Source: Photobacterium aquimaris (GTDB lineage Bacteria; Pseudomonadota; Gammaproteobacteria; Enterobacterales; Vibrionaceae). From it: a stretch of 64,000 nt of DNA. The stretch lies in NCBI RefSeq assembly GCF_002954455.1, contig NZ_MSCC01000002.1, positions 985,440 through 1,049,439 of the forward strand. The letters run 5' to 3'. The notes under the pieces are model-generated. The model ran no database searches and had not been told where the DNA came from. It worked only from the letters and a program-made list of their open reading frames with translations. Positions 9,716 to 18,025 of this stretch are shown here, one piece after another; within the stretch, counting starts at the first letter, position 1; each line of letters starts with the position of its first letter. Both the position numbers and the translations under genes were made by a program.

Positions 9716-10609
9716 ACCGCGCTCTATTATTAAAGAAATGAAACCACTACCAATAATTGCATCAATAATGGATAGTCGCTAAATATAATTATTTCGGCAC
9801 TCAAAATAAAAAAATATCAGCCATTTCAATACATAGATCACACTATTTTACTTCTATATTTCCATAAGACATATAAGCCTGCCGTTAATGAGAAATTATT
9901 TCACCAGCGAATGATGACTTCACTATATTAGAAACACTATTTCAACATTTAGCGTTTAATAACGATTTGGCTATAGCTTTATATTTTAAATATTAAACTT
10001 TATTTTAATCCCAAATACAGAAAACACCCTTTCTGTTTGAATATTGAACTAAATCAATAAATTTATAGTTATTAACAAATTTCAATTAACTATATGTTGA
10101 CTTTGCCAGAGGCTGCACCAAATCTAGCTTTAGCGCATTTCCCACAGAGTTATGCACAGCTTCTGTGGATAAAGACATTTTTGGGGATAAATAAATAAAA
10201 CATAGTGTTATTAATTCAAACAATATATCCAACAACACAAAAAACACCAACTCATTGATTTTAAATAAATTAAAAAACAAGAATCATTACCCATAAATAT
10301 AATTACTAAATAAATCAATACCTTTATTAATTTATTTCATCATTAAAAATACATATTTTGTTAACAAAATGCTACTTATACATTAAATAACACTGTAATT
10401 TATAAATACACCAGCATTAAATCTTCGAAATTTAAACAAAATAAAAATAACATTGCGATGTATTATAAATTCAGTAATTTTACACTATCACATTGTTTAT
10501 GTTGAAAAAAAATGGAAACCTATCAATAAAGTAGATTTCCATATTCATCACTCTAAATCTGGCTGTTAATAACAGTTTAATCGTATTGCTATTACTATTT
10601 TTGTGCTAT
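9716..10609. other. 894-bp gene-free, extremely AT-rich region
   Basis: No credible protein gene. A 64-codon frame at 10086-10280 lacks a plausible ribosome site and simply runs through the DnaA-box cluster. The rest is nearly pure A/T with many short palindromes such as TTTTGTTAACAAAA around 10358-10371. It separates the divergently placed MCP promoter (right of 9715) from the trypsin stop. The DnaA-box cluster at 10142-10190 is listed separately. Confidence 0.5.
10142..10190. promoter_or_regulatory. Cluster of DnaA-box-like sequences
   Basis: TTATGCACA at 10150-10158 on the plus strand and TTATCCACA at 10164-10172 on the minus strand both match the DnaA consensus TTATNCACA exactly. TTATCCCCA at 10182-10190 on the minus strand differs by one base. 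CCACAGA (10142-10148) and TCTGTGG (10162-10168) form an inverted repeat around the first box. It sits in very AT-rich DNA. Without 13-mers, GATC clusters or replication genes nearby I do not call it an origin; a DnaA-titrating or DnaA-regulatory site, or a chance or repeat-element match, are the options. Confidence 0.45.
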
Positions 10610-11839
10610 TTAAACTCTTAAACGTCTAAAAAACGCACTACTACAAAGAATTAATAAGCCAATAAAACCAAAACTACCACCACTATCACGATCTTTACCT
10701 ATATTACAATTGTTCGCTGAAAGGCTGTCATTACAGTCTTCATCACCGCCTTGGTCATCATCTTTATCTGAAATAAAATTTGGTGGCGTAATTGGATTCG
10801 CTGGCAATTTGCTACTGTTGTCTACAATCCAATCAGTATAATTACCGACACGTGCGTAAAAGCCTGGACGTGTCATCGCTCCACAAACAGGATTACCAGC
10901 CGTACCACCACTGACAATACCTACCTGTCGCTTTTTGCCTTCACTATCGGTTGCTAAAATAGGACCGCCACTGTCACCTTTACACGAATCAGCACCAACA
11001 ATAGCTCCATCACCAAGTTCCTCAATAACAACAGGTGGTAAAGCACATAATTTAGTAACATTTGCTGGGTTATCGATAATTAAGCCTGGATTACCATTAG
11101 ACTCAATACGCTCATAACAAAGATCGATTGGGAAAAAACTCAACATCGCTTGCTGCAAGGTATCAGACGCTGAATCGCTACTTCCTGATGGATCCGTTGC
11201 TCCCCAACCTAATACCTCAATATTTTCAGGACGATGGTCAGTAGGAATAGGATCATTAGCCACTTCCCATTCTATTTTTAAGCGTTGTTCAATCAGCTGT
11301 GATTGCGATAATGTTGCTAATGTAACTTTACCTAAATCAACAAACTTACGGTTTACCCGTATTAGAGCCACATCGTTATCTAATGCTGTACTAACAACCT
11401 CGGTGATCAGTTGATTATTATCTATTGTCTCTTTAATTACTGCGACAGGACTAAAGTCAGGGTGTATAACGATATGCGTTGCTGAAAATAAATGCTCTTT
11501 TTGAGGATAGCGATTATCAATTAAGCCAGCACTAACTGTTATATCTGATGGCGGAATCACAAAGGCACTGTCACCACTACCTTGGACAATACAATGAGCA
11601 GCCGTTAATACCCACTGATCATTGATAATCGTTGCGCCGCAAAAAGGAGCTTCACCGTCTTTGTTGTTTCTCAATGACGCCATAAAATTATTTGCAGGAT
11701 CAATAACAACAGGAATGCCACCAATCACATAAGGTGAAATTGTGTTTGATGATGAAATAGCTTTAGTTGAAGCTAATGCCGGCGCACTCATACTGGCAAC
11801 AATAGCTAATATCAACGCACTGTATTTATACTGGAACAT
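10610..11839 (-). CDS. Secreted trypsin-like serine protease with GlyGly-CTERM anchor
   Basis: A 409-residue S1 family protease. It has a signal peptide (about 1-23), a propeptide and the activation-like sequence VIGG at 39-42. The catalytic triad is visible: His82 in TAAHC, Asp156 in NDVALI and Ser290 in GDSGGP. After the protease domain comes an acidic linker and a C-terminal tripartite tag (387-409): SGGSFG, a hydrophobic helix and an Arg-rich end. This is the GlyGly-CTERM signal processed by rhombosortase in type II secretion substrates such as the Vibrio Ves proteases. It should therefore be exported by the type II system and surface-anchored after cleavage. No rhombosortase gene is in this window. 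Confidence 0.93.
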   Translation of the reverse strand: MFQYKYSALILAIVASMSAPALASTKAISSSNTISPYVIGGIPVVIDPANNFMASLRNNKDGEAPFCGATIINDQWVLTAAHCIVQGSGDSAFVIPPSDITVSAGLIDNRYPQKEHLFSATHIVIHPDFSPVAVIKETIDNNQLITEVVSTALDNDVALIRVNRKFVDLGKVTLATLSQSQLIEQRLKIEWEVANDPIPTDHRPENIEVLGWGATDPSGSSDSASDTLQQAMLSFFPIDLCYERIESNGNPGLIIDNPANVTKLCALPPVVIEELGDGAIVGADSCKGDSGGPILATDSEGKKRQVGIVSGGTAGNPVCGAMTRPGFYARVGNYTDWIVDNSSKLPANPITPPNFISDKDDDQGGDEDCNDSLSANNCNIGKDRDSGGSFGFIGLLILCSSAFFRRLRV

Positions 11840-12181
11840 CCTTGTTTTCCTTTGAATTAATAATAATTGCTATAGCTTACCTCTATCATGTTTTATGCGC
11901 TGATCGAAACTGATACACTGCGATAGGCTTCATTTTTTGATGTAACTACTTCGCATATTACTTACTGGATTATGCCAATAGCTAACATATCCCAATAAGA
12001 GATGGTGTGGCCACATTGTTAAATATGCAACATTACCCGCTCTATTGAGTTAATAAAATAAAGCCAGCTGGATATTAAACAGTCTGTTGTACTATAAATT
12101 TCGTGATCAGGGACATGTTTGCTTTTCTTCTGTACAATAGAACGGCATAATATCGGCACAATAAATCAATGGACAATTCCC
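11840..12181. other. Divergent intergenic region of the trypsin and phnA-like genes
   Basis: Holds the promoters of two divergent genes. A purine-rich sequence with AAGG lies just upstream of the trypsin start. The frame extending phnA to 12119 gives an N-terminus not typical of the family, so I treat 12119-12181 as untranslated. No other gene is visible. Confidence 0.4.
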
Positions 12182-12754
12182 ATGACTATCGAACAAGCAT
12201 TAAAAACGCGTAGCGAATCAAAATGTGAGCTATGTTCTTCTGAAAATAATCTAGCGGTATACGCTGTTCCTGCTTCTGAAGACAAGAGCGCGGGTTGTTG
12301 CGTACTACTTTGTGATACTTGCCGTGGTCAGCTTGAGAATCCAGAAACAACTGACGAAAACCATTGGCGTTGTCTAAACGACACCATGTGGAGTCAAGTT
12401 CCTGCTGTTCAAGTTATGGTTTACCGCCAGCTTAAGCGTCTTTCTGCTAAAACTGACTGGGCTATGGACCTAGTTGATATGATGTACTTAGAAGATGACG
12501 TGAAAGAGTGGGCTGAAAAAGGTCTTGTTGAAGAAGAACAAGCTTCAATCCCTACCCGTGATGCAAACGGTGCTATCCTTCAAGCTGGTGATAGCGTAAC
12601 TATCATTAAAGATCTACCAGTTAAAGGTTCAAGCATGGTTATCAAGCGTGGTACGCCAGTACGTAACATCAGCTTGACTGACAATCCACTTCACATCCAA
12701 GGTCGTGCAGACGGTGTGCAAATGGTGATCATCTCTGCTTACACTAAGAAGTAA
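12182..12754 (+). CDS. phnA: PhnA/YjdM family zinc-ribbon protein
   Basis: A 190-residue protein, starting at the ATG that gives the family-typical MTIEQALKTRSESKCELC. The N-terminal zinc ribbon has CELC and CDTC cysteine pairs; the C-terminal half (about 125-190) is the YjdM/PhnA beta-domain ending VQMVIISAYTKK. Despite the historical name, YjdM proteins are not part of the C-P lyase pathway and their function is unclear. A longer frame from 12119 adds 21 unrelated residues and is not preferred. A strong hairpin terminator follows at 12775-12814. Confidence 0.88.
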   Translation: MTIEQALKTRSESKCELCSSENNLAVYAVPASEDKSAGCCVLLCDTCRGQLENPETTDENHWRCLNDTMWSQVPAVQVMVYRQLKRLSAKTDWAMDLVDMMYLEDDVKEWAEKGLVEEEQASIPTRDANGAILQAGDSVTIIKDLPVKGSSMVIKRGTPVRNISLTDNPLHIQGRADGVQMVIISAYTKK

Positions 12755-12774
12755 TTCTTACTGTATTGAGAATA

Positions 12775-12814
12775 AAGAAAGCCCTTGCTGTTTAATCACA
12801 GCAAGGGCTTTCTT
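12775..12814. terminator. Bidirectional intrinsic terminator
   Basis: AAGAAAGCCCTTGCTGT (12775-12791) pairs perfectly with ACAGCAAGGGCTTTCTT (12798-12814) around a six-base loop. It lies between the convergent phnA-like and RDD genes and can end both transcripts. Confidence 0.9.
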
Positions 12815-12817
12815 ATA

Positions 12818-13279
12818 TTACGCCAGTAGTTTTTTATTGGTCGTTTTATTGTTACGGTTTAACCACAACAGTACGAGCCAATTTATCATGCCAACCCTGC
12901 TTTTTTTATCCCACCCGACCCACATTAGGCCAAGTCCAAAAGGAATAGTTGACACAAAATAGCCTAAATAACGAATCACCGATTGTTTTACGCTGGGTTT
13001 ATTACCGGTATTAGCATCAACTATCTGTGCTTTAATGACCATTTTCCCGGGTGTGGCTGATTTATAAATCCAAAATAAAATCACTCCAATAAACGGTAAT
13101 AAGTAATTGATCATTACATCCATCGGCCCAACAGCATAACTATCGGTTGATGGGTACATTTCACCATACGCAAGGTACATAAGTGGCGCTGTAATCAAAG
13201 CGACAATTGCGGTATCAACCAAACTGGCTAATACTCGCGGCCAAAATCCGACATATGTCATTGTTGTTTGCTCATTCAT
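12818..13279 (-). CDS. RDD family membrane protein with C-terminal frameshift
   Basis: A small membrane protein with the RDD signature: FWPRVLASLVDT at the N-terminus and the following two or three hydrophobic segments, plus PGKMVIKAQIVD, which is conserved in RDD proteins. The read frame ends with an unusual tail after WDKKS. Adding one base to the run of seven T at 12901-12907 (plus strand) gives KKQGWHDKLARTVVVKP and a stop at 12852-12854, exactly the expected RDD C-terminus. The gene therefore carries a one-base deletion or an assembly error. It overlaps the upstream aldehyde dehydrogenase gene by eight bases. RDD proteins are poorly characterised, with transport suggested for some. Confidence 0.82.
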   Translation of the reverse strand: MNEQTTMTYVGFWPRVLASLVDTAIVALITAPLMYLAYGEMYPSTDSYAVGPMDVMINYLLPFIGVILFWIYKSATPGKMVIKAQIVDANTGNKPSVKQSVIRYLGYFVSTIPFGLGLMWVGWDKKSRVGMINWLVLLWLNRNNKTTNKKLLA

Positions 13280-14732
13280 ATCGAGATAGCTTTCTATTTA
13301 TAATAAAGTTAATCAATCGCTTACCTATTTTCCCATACGGTGCATAGAGATACTTAGTTGAACTCAACGCAGCTTGTTGCATTACTGGGCGCATCTTGGA
13401 CAATCGTTCAAAACCTTCACGGCCATGGTAATGCCCCATACCGCTGTGACCTATGCCACCAAAAGGTAAATCATCCTGCGCGACATGTAACATAACATCA
13501 TTCAATGCAACACCACCTGAACGTGTTTGGTCTAATACTTGCTGTTGTACTGCTTTATCATTGCTAAATAAATACAACGCTAATGGACGCTCTCGAACAT
13601 TAATATAATTCAATGCTTGTTGAAGGTTCTTATAGGTCACTATTGGCAATAATGGACCAAAAATTTCACGCTGCATGACTGCCATCGTATCTGTTGGCTG
13701 ACAAATAAGTTGTAACGGAAATTTGCGGCGTTGGGGATCAGGAACTGAATGAGGGATTAAATTAATCACCTTTGCTCCCTGCTGCTGTGCATCTTTGACG
13801 GTATCACACAAACGAACAAAAGAAGCATCATCAATAATTGAGGTGTAATCTGAATGCTGAATATCGGTAAACCGTTGTGCCATGATTGATTGCGCGTGTT
13901 TAATCAGTTCATTTTCAGAGCCTTCAGGGATCAACAAATAATCCGGTGCAACACAAGTTTGACCACTGTTATAGACCTTACCACCAAGGATACGAGATAA
14001 AGCCGTATGTACATCATAATCATCAGCCAAGATAACCGGCGATTTACCGCCAAGTTCTAACGTTACAGGAACTAAATTGGCTGCGGCTGCAGCCATAACT
14101 GCTTTACCCGTGGCTGTAGAGCCAGTAAAAATCAGATGATCAAACGCTAACTGTGAAAAAGCGATACCGGTATGCCCCTCTTCAGCAATAATGCATATTT
14201 GTTTCTCACAGAATTCATAACCAAACAATTGCTGTAATAACTGACACAAAGAAGGGGAATTTTCTGACATTTTCACCATTACACGATTACCCGCAGCTAA
14301 TGCCGCAACCATCGGCGCAATCGTCAAAAATAGTGGATAATTCCACGGTACAATAATACCGACAACACCCAGCGGTTGTGGGATCACTTTATTCTTTGCT
14401 GGCTTAAACCATAACGATGTATGTCGTCGCTGCGGCTGCATCCACTTTGCCAAACGCTTAATCGCATCATTAATTGATTCTAACGAAGTAAATATTTCAA
14501 GAAGTGCTGTTTCACTGGCTGAACGACAACCAAAATCAGTGGCTATTGCTTGACAAATCTGTGACTGATTTTTAGTTATCAATTGCTTTAATTTTTTTAA
14601 GTCACTGATACGAATATCTAAAGACGGCATAGGTTGCTGTATAAAAGCCTGATGCTGGCATAAGCGGTAATGTTCAAGTTTTGCAACTGATATCATCATA
14701 GGTTTATCATTTTCCAGTATAAAATCTATCAA
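13272..14732 (-). CDS. NAD(P)-dependent aldehyde dehydrogenase, coniferyl aldehyde dehydrogenase type
   Basis: A 486-residue member of the aldehyde dehydrogenase superfamily. Catalytic Cys260 lies in NSGQTCVAPD and the general base Glu226 in LELGGKSP; the cofactor motif FTGSTATGK is at about 202-210. The short length, IVPWNYP motif, and C-terminal hydrophobic/basic tail are those of the coniferyl-aldehyde/fatty-aldehyde-type class 3 enzymes. It oxidises aldehydes to acids; the true substrate in this organism cannot be read from sequence. An ATG 11 codons in could be an alternative start (DKPMMISV). The downstream RDD gene overlaps its end, so the two are likely co-transcribed. Confidence 0.9.
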   Translation of the reverse strand: MIDFILENDKPMMISVAKLEHYRLCQHQAFIQQPMPSLDIRISDLKKLKQLITKNQSQICQAIATDFGCRSASETALLEIFTSLESINDAIKRLAKWMQPQRRHTSLWFKPAKNKVIPQPLGVVGIIVPWNYPLFLTIAPMVAALAAGNRVMVKMSENSPSLCQLLQQLFGYEFCEKQICIIAEEGHTGIAFSQLAFDHLIFTGSTATGKAVMAAAAANLVPVTLELGGKSPVILADDYDVHTALSRILGGKVYNSGQTCVAPDYLLIPEGSENELIKHAQSIMAQRFTDIQHSDYTSIIDDASFVRLCDTVKDAQQQGAKVINLIPHSVPDPQRRKFPLQLICQPTDTMAVMQREIFGPLLPIVTYKNLQQALNYINVRERPLALYLFSNDKAVQQQVLDQTRSGGVALNDVMLHVAQDDLPFGGIGHSGMGHYHGREGFERLSKMRPVMQQAALSSTKYLYAPYGKIGKRLINFIINRKLSRYE

Positions 14733-14881
14733 ACTATATACCTAATATACCCATAGCAATGCTACCTATAACAGCATTATTTTTGTTCTTTATCACATTA
14801 AAATCCAAGCAAATATCTTATTATTAAGAATATGTACTAAACTTAATTATCATTAAAGGACGGATTTTTTGAGGGGATAAT

Positions 14882-15541
14882 ATGACCAAACCAATATTAT
14901 ATAGTTTACGTCAATGTCCTTATGCTATTCGAGCACGTTTAGGTTTACGTCTAGCAGAACAAGAGGTGGAAATCCGTGACATATCCCTAAAAGATAAACC
15001 CATCGAAATGTTGACTGTAACATCTAAAGGCACAGTCCCTCTTTTAGTATTAAATAATGGCGATTATATTGACGAAAGTCTGAATATTATGATTTGGGCG
15101 CTGAACCAACATGATCCTCAAAATATACTCTTAGCAGATAGCAGTCATTTATTTACTGATATGATCAATCTTATCGCTCGTAATGACTGTAAATATATTG
15201 CCGCGCTCGAACACTACAAAGCTGATATCCGTTACCATAATCCGAATATCGCTATTTATCGTAATTTATGTCGTTCTTTTCTTGATGATCTCGAAGGTCG
15301 TCTAAACAACCACCGTTTCTTCATGTGTGATAATCCAAGCCTTGCTGACTATGCAATTTTACCTTTCATTCGTCAGTTTTCTCATGTTGAACGGCAATGG
15401 TTTCGTCATGCTCCCTACCCTCGATTACAGGCTTGGCTAGAGATGCATTATCAAGATCCTATTTTTTCACAAATAATGAAAAAGCATCCTCGCTGGCAAT
15501 CTAGCAATACCTCTACCTCATACCCACATGAAACAGCATAA
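14882..15541 (+). CDS. Glutathione S-transferase family protein
   Basis: A 219-residue protein with an N-terminal thioredoxin fold beginning ILYSLRQCPYAIRARLGL, a redox-type CPYA motif, then GTVPLLVLNNGDYIDESLNI with the cis-proline and glutathione gamma-glutamyl contact region (ES). The C-terminal part is helical as in GSTs. A strong ribosome site, GAGGGG, lies seven bases before the ATG. It is a single-gene unit ended by a hairpin at 15602-15628. The substrate is unknown; a detoxification or thiol-exchange role is inferred from family. Confidence 0.85.
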   Translation: MTKPILYSLRQCPYAIRARLGLRLAEQEVEIRDISLKDKPIEMLTVTSKGTVPLLVLNNGDYIDESLNIMIWALNQHDPQNILLADSSHLFTDMINLIARNDCKYIAALEHYKADIRYHNPNIAIYRNLCRSFLDDLEGRLNNHRFFMCDNPSLADYAILPFIRQFSHVERQWFRHAPYPRLQAWLEMHYQDPIFSQIMKKHPRWQSSNTSTSYPHETA

Positions 15542-15601
15542 AAATGGGTAATCTAACCAATAATCCGAAGCTTGAGGCATTAGTAATAAGTTAAAATTAT
15601 C

Positions 15602-15634
15602 ACCCTGACAGTGCTGCACCGTCAGGGTATTTTA
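15602..15634. terminator. Intrinsic terminator between GST and speG
   Basis: ACCCTGAC (15602-15609) pairs with GTCAGGGT (15621-15628), followed on the plus strand by ATTTTATTATTT. It lies between convergent genes and may serve both. Confidence 0.75.
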
Positions 15635-16159
15635 TTATTTGTTACGACTAGCTATATACTCATCCTGCAACATATACATGCGCTTAACGTCAGTGTATTG
15701 ACCGTTAATGAAGATTTCCTTCACTAAATGACCTTCTTCAATAAAACCACATTCTTCATATAAATGAATCGCTTTTTCATTTTCAGTCGCAACGTGTAAA
15801 TACACTTTATGTAGATTCAAAATCGTGAAGGCATAATTTAAAGCACGATTAATTAATGCACGCGCATAACCGCAACCTTGAAAATCAGGTGCAATAATAA
15901 TCTGGAACTCTGCACTACGGTGAATGCTGTTGATCTCAACGAGCTCAACAAGACCAATCGATTCTTTATCATTATTTTCAGCAATAAAACGTCGCTCAGT
16001 GCTATCATGAATATGCTTACGGTAAAGCTCTTCCAGCTCATAAAATGACTCATACGGCTCTTCAAACCAGTATGACATAATGGCACGGTTATTATTTAAT
16101 TGATGAATGAATCGTAAATCAGTTTGTTCTAAAGCACGTAGTCGAATTTCATTATTCAT
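15635..16159 (-). CDS. speG: Spermidine N1-acetyltransferase
   Basis: A 174-residue GNAT enzyme closely resembling SpeG: LRALEQTDLRFIHQLNNN at the N-terminus, YWFEEPYES, the acetyl-CoA-binding region APDFQGCGYARALI, and HLYEECGF. SpeG acetylates spermidine and spermine to relieve polyamine toxicity and forms a dodecamer allosterically activated by polyamine. I choose ATG 16159, which gives the family N-terminus and has AGGAAAGGG upstream, over a GTG nine codons earlier. The gene stands alone. Confidence 0.93.
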   Translation of the reverse strand: MNNEIRLRALEQTDLRFIHQLNNNRAIMSYWFEEPYESFYELEELYRKHIHDSTERRFIAENNDKESIGLVELVEINSIHRSAEFQIIIAPDFQGCGYARALINRALNYAFTILNLHKVYLHVATENEKAIHLYEECGFIEEGHLVKEIFINGQYTDVKRMYMLQDEYIASRNK

Positions 16160-16297
16160 TATGGTTATCCCTTTCCTAAAAATCACTATTCTAGAAGAAT
16201 CTATTGGTGAACTTGTTGTGTTCTAGAAAATATCACTAAAACGTAAAAATAAAAGATGTAAAATGTAAATTATTACTACTATATGCTAAAAATACAA

Positions 16298-17197
16298 TTA
16301 CCCGCTTATTTTGCACTCTAACAGTTCGATAAAACGTCGCACTTTCGCTGATAAATGTTTTCGACTTGGATAAACAACATACACATTTACTAATGTACGA
16401 TCATATTCAGGCAATAACGCCACTAACTCTCCGTTTTCTACTTCTGATTCAATATAAAACTTGGGTATATGGCAAATTCCTACCCCGCATACAGCCATAG
16501 CAACCATCATCGGCACACTGTTACATCGTAACTTTTGTTGAACATCAACATTAAACGGTTTGTCATCGACCGCTGTATATTGCCATTGGTTTGATTTTTT
16601 AAGATTGCTATAACATAAACATTGATGATGGATCAATTCCGATGGATGTTTTGGCACACCGTATTTTTGAAGATAACTTGGCGCAGCGACGGTGCATATC
16701 GGACTGCTAAAAAGACGTTTACAAATAATACTTGATTCAGTTAATGCAACTGATGCACGAATAGCAAGATCATAACCATCAGCAACAACATCAACCGTTT
16801 TATCATTTAAATCAATATCTAATTGCATATCAGGATACAAGGCTAAGTAGTCACTAAAAATCTGCTGTAAATATGTTGTCCCTAACCATACCGGACAACT
16901 TATTTTAAGCGTGCCTCTTGGATTTAAGTTGTCTTGTGAAATAAGCCCTAATGCTTGCTCTGCATCTATAATTAATTGTGTACATTCTTGGTAATAGGCT
17001 TCCCCTTCAGGAGTCAATGCCAGTGAGCGTGTCGTACGATTGAGTAACCGTACACCCAAGCGTGCTTCTAATTTATTAATTTCTTTACTAATGTGTGAAT
17101 TTGAATACCCAAGCACTTCAGCAGCAGCACTAAAACCACCACTTTTAACAACTTGAGCAAAAATAATGATGCCATCAAACAATTTATTATTAGTCAT
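16298..17197 (-). CDS. LysR-family transcriptional regulator
   Basis: A 299-residue LysR-type regulator: winged HTH at the N-terminus with FSAAAEVLGYSNSHISKEINKLEARLGVRLLNRTTRSL, and a two-lobed effector domain after about residue 90 (LKISCPVWLG, then VDVVADGYDLAIRA). It belongs to the AaeR/DsdC-like group by general appearance. It is divergent from an NADPH-dependent FMN reductase gene with 131 bp between them, the classic arrangement in which a LysR protein controls its neighbour. Its inducer is unknown. Confidence 0.92.
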   Translation of the reverse strand: MTNNKLFDGIIIFAQVVKSGGFSAAAEVLGYSNSHISKEINKLEARLGVRLLNRTTRSLALTPEGEAYYQECTQLIIDAEQALGLISQDNLNPRGTLKISCPVWLGTTYLQQIFSDYLALYPDMQLDIDLNDKTVDVVADGYDLAIRASVALTESSIICKRLFSSPICTVAAPSYLQKYGVPKHPSELIHHQCLCYSNLKKSNQWQYTAVDDKPFNVDVQQKLRCNSVPMMVAMAVCGVGICHIPKFYIESEVENGELVALLPEYDRTLVNVYVVYPSRKHLSAKVRRFIELLECKISG

Positions 17198-17328
17198 ATG
17201 GAAATAGTTAAAATACTTTTGGTCTATTAATTAATTTAGACTATCAATATATACTGGAACAACACCAACAAGGTATCGTTATTAACCAATCAATATAGCG
17301 AATCAAAGATTATAATGAGGGATTAAAC

Positions 17329-17868
17329 ATGAAATTACTTACTTTTGCAGCTAGCAGTAGTCGCCAATCAATTAATAAGCATCTTGCAGTATATGCAGCA
17401 TCATTAGTTACGAATGCTGAAATTGATTTATTAGATATTAATGATTTTGAAATGCCACTTTATAGTATTGATCGTGAAACTGAATCAGGTATTCCATCAT
17501 TAGCGCAAGACTTTTTGGATCGTATAGCTCAAGCTGATGCAATAATCATCTCTTTTGCAGAACACAATGGTTCATATACTGCCGCCTATAAAAACCTATT
17601 TGATTGGGCATCACGTATTAATGCTAAAGTGTACCAAAATAAACCAATGGTGTTACTAGCCACATCATCAGGTCCTGGCGGCGCAAACACAGTATTAACC
17701 ACTGCCGTTACTTCTGCACCGTATTTTGCTGGTGAAGTAAAAGCCTCACTATCAATACCAAGTTTTTATGATAATTTTGACTTTGTTACCGCTAAAATAA
17801 CCAATGAAGAACTTGATACAGCATTTATAGCTACAGTTAATAGCTTAACTGAAAATAAACAGCTATAA
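17329..17868 (+). CDS. NAD(P)H-dependent FMN reductase/flavoprotein
   Basis: A 179-residue flavodoxin-like protein of the NADPH-dependent FMN reductase family. The fold signatures are the N-terminal strand MKLLTFAASSSRQSINKHLA (FMN phosphate loop), the AEHNGSYTAAYKNLFDW segment binding the flavin ring, and TSSGPGGANTV. It reduces flavin or quinone-type substrates with NAD(P)H. It is divergent from the LysR gene and probably its target. ATG is preceded by GAGGGATTAAAC, a good ribosome site. Confidence 0.88.
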   Translation: MKLLTFAASSSRQSINKHLAVYAASLVTNAEIDLLDINDFEMPLYSIDRETESGIPSLAQDFLDRIAQADAIIISFAEHNGSYTAAYKNLFDWASRINAKVYQNKPMVLLATSSGPGGANTVLTTAVTSAPYFAGEVKASLSIPSFYDNFDFVTAKITNEELDTAFIATVNSLTENKQL

Positions 17869-18025
17869 ATAAAAAATAGATCTTAGTTCCAAACTAAATA
17901 ATAACATGATGCTGTAGCGGTATTGATTACATAAAAACTCCGTTGAGATCACTATTAATAATAAATCTATTAGTATAATTCTGAGCAGACTAATGATAGT
18001 TGTTGTGAATTAACTGAGATTACGG

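Noticed and set aside
10142..10190. Chromosomal replication origin
   Set aside because: Only three boxes, with no repeats of GATC-containing motifs and no replication genes nearby; kept as a DnaA-box cluster only.
10086..10280. 64-codon frame on the minus strand in the AT-rich gap
   Set aside because: Low-complexity hydrophobic start, no ribosome site, and it merely passes through the DnaA-box cluster.
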